47,773 bases of DNA, taken from NCBI GenBank assembly GCA_946493765.1, contig CAMMAZ010000014.1, positions 1 to 47,773 of the forward strand, read 5' to 3'. The notes beneath the pieces were generated by a model. That model made no database searches, was not told the DNA's origin, and saw only the letters and a list, made by a program, of their open reading frames with translations. How positions within the stretch are numbered: position 1 is the stretch's first letter; each line of letters opens with the position of its first letter. Position numbers and translations under genes: made by a program. Below are positions 41,442 to 47,773 of this stretch, piece by piece. This DNA is from an uncultured Clostridia bacterium (lineage in GTDB: Bacteria; Bacillota; Clostridia; Oscillospirales; Acutalibacteraceae).

Positions 41442-41470
41442 ATATTATCAGCAAATTCCTGTTTTGTCAA
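41442..41470 (-). promoter_or_regulatory. Promoter of the riboswitch operon
   Basis: On the minus strand TTGACA (41470-41465), 17 bases, TAATAT (41447-41442). An alternative TATAAT lies at 41444-41439 with a 20-base spacing. Transcription would begin just upstream of the aptamer. Confidence 0.7.
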
Positions 41471-41500
41471 TAGAAATCGCAAAAAAGATTGAATTTTCTA

Positions 41501-41529
41501 TCGACAAAATTTAACCCTTGTGTTATAAT
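41501..41529 (+). promoter_or_regulatory. Promoter of the acyltransferase-fold gene
   Basis: TCGACA (41501-41506), 17 bases, TATAAT (41524-41529). It is divergent from the riboswitch promoter. Because the -10 ends at 41529, translation must start at 41563 and not at the earlier ATG at 41518. Confidence 0.75.
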
Positions 41530-41562
41530 GAATTGGATTTTAACAATTGGAGTGATGGATTT

Positions 41563-42408
41563 ATGCGGGCTGACGGCATCAAAATCAAAAACGCGGACGC
41601 GATGTACCGCGTTGCCGCCCACATCATGAAAAAACGGTATGATGCGATGAACATGATCACCATCGATATTCCGCTCGAACCGATCAAAGCTTATGTCAAC
41701 AAACGCCGTCGGGAAAATGGTCCGGTGAATCACCTGGCAATCCTGCTTGCGGCGTATCTGCGCACGGTGTCACAGTTCCCGGCTTTGAACCGCTTTGTTG
41801 TCAATAAACAGTTTTATGCACGGAAAGAAATCGCTGTTGGCATGGTGGTGTTAAAGGGTGGCAAAATCGATAATCACGGCACCATGTCCAAAATGAAATT
41901 TGAGCTGACCGACACGATTTTCGACGTTACCAATAAAATCAAGGATTACGTGGAAAAAAACCGAACGGATGAAGAGAATAATTCCACAGAAAAAACCATC
42001 GACGTTTTAACCAAAATTCCGGGTCTTCTGCGTTTTGGCGTTCCGATTTTACTTTGGATGGACAAGCACGGTTTTCTTCCCCAAAAACTGATTGACGTGA
42101 GTCCCTTCCATGCGAGCATGTCCATTTCCAATTTAGCGAGCATTCGCACCAACCATGTTTATCATCACTGCTATGAGTTCGGAACCACCAGCATTTTCAT
42201 GACCATCGGCAACATGCGTGAGGTTCCAAAAAGGGTCAACGGGGAAATTGTTTTCGAACGCTGCCTTCCGCTTGGCATTGTGATGGATGAACGCATCGCC
42301 TCCGGCAGCTATTTTGCGCTTGCGTTCCGTCAGTTTGCCAAATATCTCGAAAATCCGGAGCTTTTGGAACAGCCGGTCACCGAGATCGTGCCCGATCCCG
42401 GTATATAA
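41563..42408 (+). CDS. Chloramphenicol-acetyltransferase / 2-oxoacid-dehydrogenase acyltransferase-fold protein
   Basis: At 281 residues it resembles the catalytic domain of E2 acyltransferases standing alone, without lipoyl or subunit-binding domains. Seen are DIPLEPIKAYV, LNHL-like AILLAAYLRTV, FPALNRFV, VSPFHASMSISNLASI and GIVMDERIASG. In true E2 or CAT enzymes the last motif is H-x-x-x-D-G with catalytic His; here the His position reads Gly in LGIVMDER. It may be inactive or use other residues. GGAGTGATGG precedes the ATG at 41563. It is divergent from the c-di-GMP operon, with the two promoters only 30 bases apart. Confidence 0.75.
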   Translation: MRADGIKIKNADAMYRVAAHIMKKRYDAMNMITIDIPLEPIKAYVNKRRRENGPVNHLAILLAAYLRTVSQFPALNRFVVNKQFYARKEIAVGMVVLKGGKIDNHGTMSKMKFELTDTIFDVTNKIKDYVEKNRTDEENNSTEKTIDVLTKIPGLLRFGVPILLWMDKHGFLPQKLIDVSPFHASMSISNLASIRTNHVYHHCYEFGTTSIFMTIGNMREVPKRVNGEIVFERCLPLGIVMDERIASGSYFALAFRQFAKYLENPELLEQPVTEIVPDPGI

Positions 42409-42503
42409 GCTTTTGCGGGACATGCCGCACAATTTTTGTGCCGTCCTGCAAGGCGCAATGAAAGAGCGATTTTGTCTTTCCCTCTAAATTTTTAAAATTT
42501 TGC

Positions 42504-42532
42504 TTGACAAACGCTTCTTTTTTTGTTATCAT
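42504..42532 (+). promoter_or_regulatory. Promoter of the DUF3793/flavodoxin operon
   Basis: TTGACA (42504-42509), 17 bases, TATCAT (42527-42532), immediately followed by two palindromes that look like repressor sites. Confidence 0.75.
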
Positions 42533-42534
42533 CT

Positions 42535-42585
42535 AGTTAGTTGAAACTAACTCTTGATTTTATCACAAGGTTAGTTTTCACTAAC
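42535..42585 (+). promoter_or_regulatory. Two palindromic operators of Fur/DtxR type
   Basis: AGTTAGTT-GA-AACTAACT (42535-42552) is a perfect 18-bp palindrome. GTTAGT-TTTC-ACTAAC (42570-42585) is a second, related dyad. The centres lie about 34 bases apart, roughly three helical turns, just downstream of the -10. TTAGTT/AACTAA dyads fit DtxR/IdeR-like or other iron-responsive repressors, in line with the flavodoxin gene. The regulator is not in the window. Confidence 0.65.
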
Positions 42586-42624
42586 TTGTTGCATTTTTTG
42601 TTCTGACTGAAAAAGGAGCTGTTT

Positions 42625-43176
42625 ATGCTTGAAAAATATCTAATCGAGCACTGCGCCCCAACGCTTGCGGCGCTGACCACCGCCAATTTGTTCACCTACC
42701 GCTTTGGCAGTGAAAAAGCATTACGCGAACAGATCCGTGTCTGGAACGAGCGGCTTTGCGGCAAAGGGATTCAATTGTTTTTGCTGCGACGGCAGGCAAA
42801 CACGGCGCTGATCTACGTTTGCCGCAAACAGAAGCTGCAGGCGGATCTTTTGCAGCCGGGAGTGGCGCTGTTTTTGCGGCAATACGGATACCAAACCACC
42901 GATGCGGACACCGCGCTGCATATTTTAACCGATCGGCTGGAAAACTGTGCGGATTTTCCGCATGAAATCGGCATTTTTCTGGGGTATCCTCTGGCGGATG
43001 TGATGGGTTTTATCCGCAATGCGGGGCAAAATGCGAAATGCACCGGATGCTGGAAGGTCTACTGCAATGAATGCGAAGCGATCCGCGTGTTTGCGAAACT
43101 AAAAAAATGCAAAGCCGTTTATATGCGGCTTTACAAAGAAGGAAAAACGGTTTTGCAGCTCACCGTGGCTGCCTGA
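42625..43176 (+). CDS. DUF3793 family protein
   Basis: At 183 residues it matches DUF3793: CAPTLAALTTANLFTY near the start, EIGIFLGYPLADVMGFI about two thirds along, then CTGCWKVYCNECEA with three Cys. The family is common in Clostridia beside iron transport (feo) and flavodoxin genes, and its function is not known. The Cys cluster could bind iron or a cofactor, which is inference. AAAAAGGAGC precedes the ATG. It is the first gene after two iron-type operators, with the flavodoxin gene 32 bases further on. Confidence 0.85.
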   Translation: MLEKYLIEHCAPTLAALTTANLFTYRFGSEKALREQIRVWNERLCGKGIQLFLLRRQANTALIYVCRKQKLQADLLQPGVALFLRQYGYQTTDADTALHILTDRLENCADFPHEIGIFLGYPLADVMGFIRNAGQNAKCTGCWKVYCNECEAIRVFAKLKKCKAVYMRLYKEGKTVLQLTVAA

Positions 43177-43208
43177 CCGCAATTTTAATGACAAAGAAAG
43201 AGGTACAT

Positions 43209-43634
43209 ATGATGAGCAAAGTTGCAATTGTTTACTGGAGCGGCACCGGCAACACCGAAAGCATGGCGGCGAAAGTTGCCGAAGGCGCAAAGGAGGCCGG
43301 TGCGCAGGTGACGTCCTTTACCGCGTCCGCGTTTGACGCCGGTCTGATGGACGAATTTGACGCGATTGCGTTCGGTTGTCCTTCAATGGGCGCCGAGCAG
43401 CTGGAGGAAACGGAATTTGAACCGATGTTCTCAGCCTGCGAAGCGAAACTGAAAGGCAAAAAGATCGCGTTGTTCGGCTCTTACGGCTGGGGTGACGGCG
43501 AGTGGATGCGCAGCTGGGAAGAAACCTGTTCAAACGACGGCGCGGTGCTTGCCTGTGACAGCGTGATCTGCAACGAAGCGCCCGACGACGAAGCGGACGC
43601 CGCCTGCATCGCGCTTGGAAAAGCGCTGGCCTGA
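43209..43634 (+). CDS. Short-chain flavodoxin
   Basis: The FMN-binding electron carrier has 141 residues. The phosphate loop WSGTGNTE is at residues 10-17. The second FMN loop is CPSMGAEQLEE and the third SYGWGDGEWM, in which Trp and Tyr stack on the flavin. The start is the ATG at 43209 with AGAGG 5 bases upstream; the next ATG (43212) is equally possible. Flavodoxins replace ferredoxin when iron is short, which agrees with the operators upstream of this operon. Confidence 0.93.
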   Translation: MMSKVAIVYWSGTGNTESMAAKVAEGAKEAGAQVTSFTASAFDAGLMDEFDAIAFGCPSMGAEQLEETEFEPMFSACEAKLKGKKIALFGSYGWGDGEWMRSWEETCSNDGAVLACDSVICNEAPDDEADAACIALGKALA

Positions 43635-43674
43635 CCTTGTTTGCAAAGCGGACGGTAAAAGGAGGATTTGAAAA

Positions 43675-43818
43675 GTGGGAATTGCAGTTGTTTGTGTTTT
43701 TCTGATCCTGCTTTTCACCTTTGCGGTCAAAAGCTATATAAAAAGGTGGATCCGGCACAACAGCCATCCCGCCGCGCCGGATCCCGCCGAATCTAAAAAC
43801 CGAAAGCGAAAAAAATAA
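43675..43818 (+). CDS. 47-residue single-helix membrane protein
   Basis: A GTG start at 43675 follows a strong AAAAGGAGG site (8 bases). The frame encodes one hydrophobic helix (MGIAVVCVFLILLFTFAV) followed by a basic tail (KSYIKRWIRHN, ending KNRKRKK). Its size and shape resemble FeoB-associated small membrane proteins, but the usual Cys-rich tail is absent. It is the last gene of the DUF3793/flavodoxin operon, 40 bases after flavodoxin. The strong ribosome site and topology make it credible despite its length. Confidence 0.7.
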   Translation: MGIAVVCVFLILLFTFAVKSYIKRWIRHNSHPAAPDPAESKNRKRKK

Positions 43819-43852
43819 AGTTCTGCCGTTTTTTCGTTTTTCTCTTTTCCCA

Positions 43853-44050
43853 TCAGCGCCAGCCGCCGAGCGTTTCCAAATACTGCTGCCGGTTCAAGGC
43901 ATCCACGCGCGCGTGAAGCTCTAATGCATTGTGGATATATCCGCTGTGCCGCTCGTGCAGCTTGCGCTGCACCGGCACCGGAAGCGAGAGGAAAAAACGT
44001 CTGGAACTGCTGCTGTGGGAAATCAAATCTTCCAAATTCTGATATTGCAA
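43853..44050 (-). CDS. Small conserved-looking protein (65 residues)
   Basis: The frame encodes FFLSLPVPVQRKLHERHSGYI followed by HNALELHARVDALN. A (Y/F)FxSLP..VQ..L......I....EL...A pattern recurs in small clostridial proteins of unknown function. AAGG lies 8 bases before the ATG. It is convergent with the iron operon and separated from it by 34 bases with no clear terminator. It has no membrane helix. A 121-residue frame overlapping in another phase (43734-44099) looks less protein-like. Confidence 0.6.
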   Translation of the reverse strand: MQYQNLEDLISHSSSSRRFFLSLPVPVQRKLHERHSGYIHNALELHARVDALNRQQYLETLGGWR

Positions 44051-44146
44051 ACCTTGTCACCTCAAGAATAACGTTTGCAATTTCAGTCCAAACATACATT
44101 CATTCCATTCCTTTCAAAATGGGGCGGTGAAAAACAGCCTCAGAGG

Positions 44147-44184
44147 AACCGGGGTTTATCAAAATGATAAACCCCGGTTTTTTT
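44147..44184 (+). terminator. Strong rho-independent terminator
   Basis: AACCGGGGTTTATCA (44147-44161), loop AAA, TGATAAACCCCGGTT (44165-44179), then TTTTT. The 15-bp stem is perfect. The T tail favours the plus strand, yet the nearest plus gene ends 330 bases earlier. It could stop read-through of the flavodoxin operon. Confidence 0.88.
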
Positions 44185-44247
44185 ATCCACATTTTTCTTT
44201 TTATTTTCGCCGCGACCGCTTTTTAGGGATTGCCGTCCATTTGGGAT

Positions 44248-45774
44248 CTATTCCAATTCCGCCAATGCCCGAAAACGGTCCTGCAGTGCAGGATACAGCG
44301 CTTTATACTGGGCATAGACCTTTTCATATTGCGGGGTATTCTCCGCGCATGGCGGGATCGTCTGCTGTGTTTTGACAAACCGGTCGCACACATCCTGCAC
44401 ACTGGCAAACAAACCGCTGCCCACCGCCGCGAGCATTGCAGCGCCCCCGGCGGCGCCCTCGTTCTCCTGCATGATAACGGTAGGACAGCCGAACAGATCC
44501 GCGAGCATCTGCCGCCAGACCGGACTGTTCGCCCCGCCGCCGCAAAGCGCCATTTGTCCGGCGGTGACCCCCATTTCGCGCAGCACGCATAAACAATCGG
44601 TGAGCGAATAGGCGACCCCTTCCATCACCGCACGAATCAGATCGGACTGGTTGTGCATGGCGCTGAGCCCGAAAAACACGCCGCGGCAGTTCGGATCAAG
44701 ATGCGGCGTGCGTTCGCCCATCAAATAGGGCAAAAACAGCAGCCGGTTTGCGCCGATGGGGCTGTCCATGGTCTTTTGGTCGATCAGCCGATAAACACCT
44801 ATTTTTTGTTGTTTGGCCTGCGCTTGCAGATTTTGCAATAGGTTGTCCTTCAGCCATTTGAGCGACAGACCCGCCGCCTGCGTGACCCCCATGACATGCC
44901 ACGCCCCAGGCACGGCGCAACAAAAGGTGTGCGCCCGTCCTTTCGGGTCGATATGCGCGGTGTCGGTGTGCGCAAAAACCACGCCGGAAGTCCCGATGGT
45001 GGTGAACGCCGTGCCGTCGCGGACAACGCCGGTTCCAACAGCCGCCGCCGCGTTGTCCCCCGCGCCCGCCACAACGACCGTGCCCGCGCAAAGTCCGGTC
45101 TGTGCAGCGGCCGCTGCGCTGACGCGGCCGGTCGGCAAGGGGGATTCATAAACATCCGGCAGCAAAGCCGGATCGATGCCAAGGCATTTTAACATTTCAT
45201 CAGACCAGCATCTGTTTTGCACGTCCAAAAGCTGGGTGCCGGAAGCATCCGCCACATCGGTCGCAAAATCCCCGGTCAGGCAAAAACGCACATAATCTTT
45301 GGGCAGCAGGATATGCCTGCATTTTTTAAAGCATTCCGGTTCGTGCTTTTGCACCCATAGGATTTTCGACGCGGTAAATCCCGTCAGCGCAGGATTGGCG
45401 GTCACCCGGATGAGCTGTTCCCTGCCGAACAGCTTTGTCAGTGTCCGGCATTCTTCTTCGGTGCGCTGATCGCACCATAAAATCGCGTCCCGCAGGACAT
45501 TGTTGTCCTGATCGAGCATGACAAGTCCGTGCATCTGTCCGGTCAGCCCGATGCCGCAGATCTGTTTAGGGTCGGCTTTGGAAAGCTGCAAAACACGGCG
45601 GATGGCCAAAACGGTTTTTTCCCACCAGTGGGCGGGATTTTGTTCAGCCCAGCCGTTTTGCGGCTGATACATGGGATATTCTTCCGTAGCGCTGGTTAAA
45701 AGCGTTCCGTCTTCCGCATAAAGCACCGCTTTGACCCCGGATGTTCCAATATCGATTCCCAGAATATAATACAT
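44248..45774 (-). CDS. xylB: Xylulokinase
   Basis: The kinase phosphorylates D-xylulose to xylulose 5-phosphate for the pentose phosphate pathway. It has 508 residues of the FGGY family. The N-terminal phosphate loop is GIDIGTSGVKAVL. MHGLVMLD with CDQRT is typical of XylB. The C-terminal ATP-binding half has TIGTSGVVF and ALCGGGANSPVWRQMLAD. I start it at the ATG at 45774 with AAGGGGAAA upstream, one base after the stop of the DUF4432 gene; longer frames to 45963 are antisense or overlap artefacts. It fits the xylan and mannan use suggested by the dockerin enzymes. Other FGGY kinases (ribulo-, glycerol-) are less likely because of the MHG motif. Confidence 0.93.
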   Translation of the reverse strand: MYYILGIDIGTSGVKAVLYAEDGTLLTSATEEYPMYQPQNGWAEQNPAHWWEKTVLAIRRVLQLSKADPKQICGIGLTGQMHGLVMLDQDNNVLRDAILWCDQRTEEECRTLTKLFGREQLIRVTANPALTGFTASKILWVQKHEPECFKKCRHILLPKDYVRFCLTGDFATDVADASGTQLLDVQNRCWSDEMLKCLGIDPALLPDVYESPLPTGRVSAAAAAQTGLCAGTVVVAGAGDNAAAAVGTGVVRDGTAFTTIGTSGVVFAHTDTAHIDPKGRAHTFCCAVPGAWHVMGVTQAAGLSLKWLKDNLLQNLQAQAKQQKIGVYRLIDQKTMDSPIGANRLLFLPYLMGERTPHLDPNCRGVFFGLSAMHNQSDLIRAVMEGVAYSLTDCLCVLREMGVTAGQMALCGGGANSPVWRQMLADLFGCPTVIMQENEGAAGGAAMLAAVGSGLFASVQDVCDRFVKTQQTIPPCAENTPQYEKVYAQYKALYPALQDRFRALAELE

Positions 45775-45775
45775 A

Positions 45776-46837
45776 TTATTTCCCCTTTGCTGCCATGCCG
45801 TGCGTTGCACCGGCGGTATCGGTTTTTTCCCCAACGTTGTAAATTTTGATCTCGATGCGCATCTCCTGCCGTTGGCCGGGTTGTAAATATTGCAGGCTGC
45901 CGTCCGCCCTTGCCGCCGCGCGTCCCAGCACATGGCAGTTGCCCGGTTCGAGTCCCAGCACATATTCCCCGCTTTTCATGCATTTCCACTGGGTAAAATG
46001 GGGAAGCTGCGCGATCGGATAGCAAAGCTCGACCGCGATTTGCAGATCGTGGTTCACGAGCACAGCGTGGACTTTGCCGTTCTCGTCCGGCTGCATGGTG
46101 TGGAAAAAGACCTGCTCTTTTGCGCCGTCGACCGGTTTGGTGATGGTGTAACGCTCGGAAAACCCGCTTTTTGCCGCATCGTCCCGCGGGGTAACCGACC
46201 GGGACGGCAGCCGCAGCTCGCACGCCGGTGAGAGCATGGGATAGCCGAAATTGATGTGATACAAAAGCATGAACGGCACCGGTTCAAAATCCAGATTTTC
46301 GATGCTGTCATGGATTTGAATAATGTTCTTTTCACCCGCAAGGGTAATGTTTCGCTGCAAAACAAGATGTTCGCCGAACACCCGCGCCTGTTTGACCCGG
46401 CCTTTTGCGGTGATGGTCATGCCGTCCGGTCCGAAATCCGTTTGCGCGCTCACCGCGTCGGCGGGCGTGTTGGAAATCAGACCATGCAGGCCGAGCGCTT
46501 CGCCGCCGTCGGTGCAGGCCGCGCCCATGTAGCTGAGTCCGCAGGTGGTCAAAAAACCGGCGAAAAAGTTTCTGAAAAAGCCGCGGCTGCCGTCCTCCGT
46601 GAAATACTGCGGCGCGGTGAGCCCTGTTTTGGACAGGAAACTCAAGTTCACGCCTTTATAAGATAAACGGGCGATATCCATGCCGCGGTCGGGCAAAACG
46701 GTCAGCGACAGACCGGCGGCATTATAAAGCTCCAGCGCGCGCAGCCCGCCGGCTTTTCCGCCGTTGAAGGTAAAATCGCGAATACCGGCCAGCTGTGCAG
46801 GATCGCCTGTGCAGCGCAGCCATTCTTCTTTTCGCAT
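45776..46837 (-). CDS. DUF4432 family protein (aldose-1-epimerase-like fold)
   Basis: The protein has 353 residues with a galactose-mutarotase-like beta supersandwich. Typical stretches are GGLRALELYNAAGLSLTVLP, DRGMDIARLSYKG, GLHGLISNTPA and MLLYHINFGYPML. DUF4432 members are thought to act on sugars, and in several operons they are linked with sugar kinases. Here the gene ends one base before the xylulokinase start, so a role as a sugar epimerase or mutarotase for that substrate is likely but not proven. There is no signal peptide. Confidence 0.85.
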   Translation of the reverse strand: MRKEEWLRCTGDPAQLAGIRDFTFNGGKAGGLRALELYNAAGLSLTVLPDRGMDIARLSYKGVNLSFLSKTGLTAPQYFTEDGSRGFFRNFFAGFLTTCGLSYMGAACTDGGEALGLHGLISNTPADAVSAQTDFGPDGMTITAKGRVKQARVFGEHLVLQRNITLAGEKNIIQIHDSIENLDFEPVPFMLLYHINFGYPMLSPACELRLPSRSVTPRDDAAKSGFSERYTITKPVDGAKEQVFFHTMQPDENGKVHAVLVNHDLQIAVELCYPIAQLPHFTQWKCMKSGEYVLGLEPGNCHVLGRAAARADGSLQYLQPGQRQEMRIEIKIYNVGEKTDTAGATHGMAAKGK

Positions 46838-46864
46838 GGGGTTTTCCCCCTTTCCTTTGCAAAC

Positions 46865-46888
46865 GGCGGCGCGATGTTTCGCGCCGCC
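46865..46888 (-). terminator. GC-rich hairpin between the M24-like and DUF4432 genes
   Basis: GGCGGCGCGA (46865-46874) pairs with TCGCGCCGCC (46879-46888) around a 4-base loop. No T run follows on the minus strand, so it may be an RNA-stability or attenuating hairpin more than a full terminator. Confidence 0.5.
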
Positions 46889-46893
46889 AGATT

Positions 46894-47773
46894 TTAAAAT
46901 GCTTCACCGACAAACGGCTGCAAATCGACCGGAAGTTGGTTTAAAATCCGCACCTGTTTGCCGAATTTCCCAGCTGTTTTTTCGATCACGATATAATCAA
47001 GCCCCGGAATGGCGACATCGTCCCATGTGTCGTAAAAGCCTTTAAGTCCCACGTCGAGCATCAGCACCATGGTGTTTGCCAGCGGGTCTTTGAAATCGCA
47101 GGAGAGCGCGCCGTAGCATTCCTGGCACTCGGTATAGCCGGAATTGTGGGACGTGACATAACCTTTGAGCGCGCTGAAATGTTCAAGCGGCAATCCTGTT
47201 TTCTTCCGCAGCGCAGGCGCCTGCGCTTCATAATAATCGATCATCGCCTGTTCATGTAAGTAACCTGGCAGGCCGTTTTTCGCAATGGTTTCAAATTCCG
47301 TGACCGCCGTGTGATAGGCGCCTTTTAAAAAGTCCATCCACATCCGATAGTCCTTTGTGACGTCCTCCGGTTTTCGCACGCACATGACCGATGCGCGCTG
47401 CGCGCCGCAAAGCCCGTCGCGTTTGGGAGAAACGCCGATATGCACGATATCTCCCTCCCTGATGACCCGGTTGGACGCTCTGGCGACAATGGTGCGGTTG
47501 TTGCCGCCGCTGGTGACCATGACCTTAAAGCCCATATCCTCCGCGCCCAGTTCATTGGCAATGCAATAGCCCCATTGGGCGACCTGCGTTTCGGTGAGCC
47601 CCGGCCGCAGGATCCGCAGCATCCCTTCGAGCATGCTGTCGCTGATCCGGCAGCTGTCCTCGATCAGCCGCATTTCCAGTTCGGACTTTTCATATTTGAT
47701 GCGGTAATAGGATAACGACAGATCACGGATATTTTCCTCGCCCACATACCCCCGCAGCGTGTTGAAAAGGCCC
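46894..47773 (-). CDS. M24-family (Xaa-Pro peptidase/creatinase-like) protein, 5' end outside window
   Basis: The reading frame stays open to the window edge (GLFNTLRGYVGEENIRDL before the first possible GTG start), so the N-terminal domain lies beyond it. The visible part has a pita-bread fold: LRPGLTETQVAQWGY, GGNNRTIVARASNRVIREGD, a His in TSHNSGYTE and NTMVLMLDVGLKG. The M24 metal ligands (D, D, H, E, E) are poorly kept: the D-x-G of the first ligand strand reads HIGVS, and a Glu is Asp. It may therefore be a metal-free creatinase-like or degenerate member. It is transcribed toward the DUF4432/xylulokinase pair. Confidence 0.8.
   Translation of the reverse strand, partial: GLFNTLRGYVGEENIRDLSLSYYRIKYEKSELEMRLIEDSCRISDSMLEGMLRILRPGLTETQVAQWGYCIANELGAEDMGFKVMVTSGGNNRTIVARASNRVIREGDIVHIGVSPKRDGLCGAQRASVMCVRKPEDVTKDYRMWMDFLKGAYHTAVTEFETIAKNGLPGYLHEQAMIDYYEAQAPALRKKTGLPLEHFSALKGYVTSHNSGYTECQECYGALSCDFKDPLANTMVLMLDVGLKGFYDTWDDVAIPGLDYIVIEKTAGKFGKQVRILNQLPVDLQPFVGEAF

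Noticed and set aside
40082-41473. 463-codon plus-strand frame
   Set aside because: It runs antisense across two operon genes, the riboswitch and its promoter. The translation is Arg/Cys/His-rich and unlike a real protein.
42415-42438. Possible weak terminator TGCGG/CCGCA after the acyltransferase-fold gene
   Set aside because: The stem is only 5 bp with a poor T run, so it is not strong enough to list.
43734-44099. 121-codon minus-strand frame overlapping the 65-residue gene
   Set aside because: The 65-residue frame has a better ribosome site and a recognisable helical pattern, while this one is Ala/Arg-rich after residue 40 and overlaps the iron operon end.

Overview
The window looks like a chromosomal segment from a cellulosome-forming gut or rumen Clostridium-class bacterium (Ruminococcus / Oscillospiraceae type). 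The reasons are seven secreted proteins carrying type I dockerin repeats, many SigA-type TTGACA-N17-TATAAT promoters, strong AGGAGG ribosome sites, a DUF3793-flavodoxin pair, and a c-di-GMP-I riboswitch. The genus is inferred from these features only; no rRNA is present.

Layout. 1-2.8 kb: a tRNA-Arg(ACG) gene, a perfect 24-bp inverted repeat, and a metal P-type ATPase operon behind a CsoR-like operator, followed by the 3' relic of a Gfo/Idh/MocA oxidoreductase. 2.8-9.7 kb (+): an M23-like protein, a GH2 beta-mannosidase, a large CE2-type esterase with carbohydrate-binding modules and a C-terminal dockerin, and a small lipoprotein. 9.8-15.4 kb (-): three tandem CE2-type esterases with N-terminal dockerins and one dockerin protein of unknown function. 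15.5-19.6 kb (-): an MGMT-like protein, a PHP phosphoesterase, a DPM1/GtrB-type GT2 and a GT-C-like membrane protein. 20-25 kb: a diguanylate cyclase, a DUF4097 lipoprotein divergent from a MerR regulator, a damaged MerR/APH junction, a peptidase E-like protein and an RlmD-like rRNA methyltransferase. 25.2-27.7 kb (-): a dockerin serpin beside a dockerin caspase-like protease.

27.8-41.5 kb (-): one long operon behind a c-di-GMP-I riboswitch and terminator. It encodes, in transcription order, a membrane-anchored protein, a coiled-coil protein, an HD-GYP phosphodiesterase, a 1000-residue GH-A-like paralogue, a HEAT-repeat membrane protein, a processive GT2 polysaccharide synthase and two more GH-A-like secreted proteins. 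I read it as a c-di-GMP-controlled synthase-dependent exopolysaccharide system. The gene set does not match the bcs, pel, pga or alg layouts that I know, and it is the best candidate here for an undescribed system.

41.5-47.8 kb: a chloramphenicol-acetyltransferase-fold protein, an iron-type DUF3793/flavodoxin/small-membrane-protein operon behind two palindromic operators, a 65-residue protein, and a xylulokinase / DUF4432 / M24-like gene set that runs off the right edge.

How the genes fit together. The dockerin esterases and beta-mannosidase would strip acetyl groups and mannose from plant polysaccharides at the cell surface, and xylulokinase handles a pentose product inside. The serpin and caspase-like protease may control proteolysis around the cellulosome. 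The diguanylate cyclase, riboswitch, HD-GYP protein and GT2 form a possible c-di-GMP circuit that switches the cell toward polymer secretion and attachment.
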